A DNA stretch of 62,148 nt from Flavobacterium sp. I-STPP5a (GTDB lineage Bacteria; Bacteroidota; Bacteroidia; Flavobacteriales; Flavobacteriaceae). A program made the translations under genes and the position numbers. The notes under the pieces are model-generated. The model searched no databases and was not told the origin of the DNA. It saw only the letters and a program-made list of their open reading frames with translations. The stretch spans positions 1 to 62,148 of the forward strand of contig NZ_VHLM01000011.1 in assembly GCF_009764685.1 (NCBI RefSeq), written 5' to 3'. Below, one piece after another: positions 61,986 through 62,148 of this stretch (positions within the stretch are counted from its first letter, which is position 1; every line of letters starts with the position of its first letter).

Positions 61986-62148
61986 GAGGGCACTGAAAAA
62001 GTCTTTTTTCGAATAAATTGATAAATAAAAGAAGTAGAAAGCTTAGTATTTCTACTCCTTTTTTGGTATATTTAGCTGTAATTATAAGAGCTTTTAGATG
62101 TTAGTACAACAGCAATCAATACAGTTCAGTGAACATTCTTCTTTATAT
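61986..62148 (+). mobile_element. Left end of an IS1182-like insertion sequence (cut by window)
   Basis: It starts GAGGGCACTGAAAAAGTC, identical to the first 18 bases of the MITEs, and also shares TCGAATAA a few bases later. A subterminal hairpin (GTAGAAA...TTTCTAC) lies where the MITE has its GGAGCGAAA hairpin. A transposase start follows at 62098. The left flank CCCTCACATTACTGC suggests insertion into another terminator hairpin. The right end is outside the window. Confidence 0.75.
62098..62148 (+). CDS. IS1182-family transposase, N-terminal fragment
   Basis: Only 17 residues are visible (MLVQQQSIQFSEHSSLY), running off the window edge. They resemble the conserved start of IS1182-type transposases from Bacteroidota, which continue with a ...DLIVPKDN-like stretch. 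The assignment is from memory of the family and the matching ends, and needs the downstream sequence. Confidence 0.6.
   Translation, partial: MLVQQQSIQFSEHSSLY

Noticed and set aside
1..62148. tRNA, rRNA or riboswitch genes
   Set aside because: I read the larger intergenic gaps and saw no cloverleaf with a TTCGA-type arm, no rRNA sequence and no riboswitch core I could recognise; a covariance-model search would be needed for a firm negative.

Overview
The window looks like a stretch of chromosome from a Flavobacterium-like member of the Bacteroidota. The coding DNA is AT-rich. Promoters carry the Bacteroidota -7 element TAnnTTTG, often directly against the start codon. There is a type IX secretion sorting domain, a TonB-dependent receptor with a carboxypeptidase-like N-terminal domain, the gliding lipoprotein GldD, many SPII lipoproteins, DUF3078 and DUF3109 proteins, and the intergenic hairpin repeats I associate with Flavobacterium genomes. 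I found no rRNA, tRNA or CRISPR.

Layout. 1-2.5 kb: a complete IS3-family element abutting a LuxE-like acyl-protein synthetase gene. 2.5-10.2 kb: a T9SS mini-protein, a beta-helix lipoprotein, a TonB receptor, a PhoB/PhoR-type two-component pair and a MurG-like glycosyltransferase. 10.4-16.6 kb: an exported Lys/Ala repeat protein, a 1143-residue outer-membrane protein, aspartate kinase and an acetyltransferase. 16.9-26.8 kb: fbp, a TerB-like protein, an imelysin/di-haem peroxidase fusion, a PhoX-like lipoprotein, then hupE, dCMP deaminase, an S41 protease, MarC and DUF3109. 26.8-33.8 kb: nucleotide metabolism (nrdB, nrdA, dgt) with a duplicated promoter and an unannotated 42-residue gene. 33.8-49.5 kb: DUF3078, dxs, a TonB-C protein, tadA, an alpha-2-macroglobulin/PBP1C pair and a GT39-GtrA-PAP2 operon. 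50-61.4 kb: rng, a 30-residue basic protein, HU, mutY, a TPR protein, ssb, gldD (gldE missing), an HMA lipoprotein, an EamA transporter, an M16 peptidase pair, rplU and rpmA. 61.5-62.1 kb: nested repeats and the left end of an IS1182-like element.

Three patterns cut across the genes. First, a direct-repeat operator TTAAY-N5-AGTAAY lies in the same orientation upstream of the TonB receptor, the beta-helix lipoprotein, the PhoX-like gene and, more weakly, the glycosyltransferase. Together with the PhoB/PhoR pair this suggests a local phosphate-starvation regulon. Second, a perfect 70-bp direct repeat containing a DnaA-box-like site places the nrdB promoter in front of a 42-residue membrane-helix-like peptide. 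Third, three nearly identical 211-bp MITEs share their ends with the IS1182-like element at the right edge. Two of them sit in the loops of pre-existing hairpins, one being the nrdA terminator.

All functions are inferred from reading the sequence; no searches were run.
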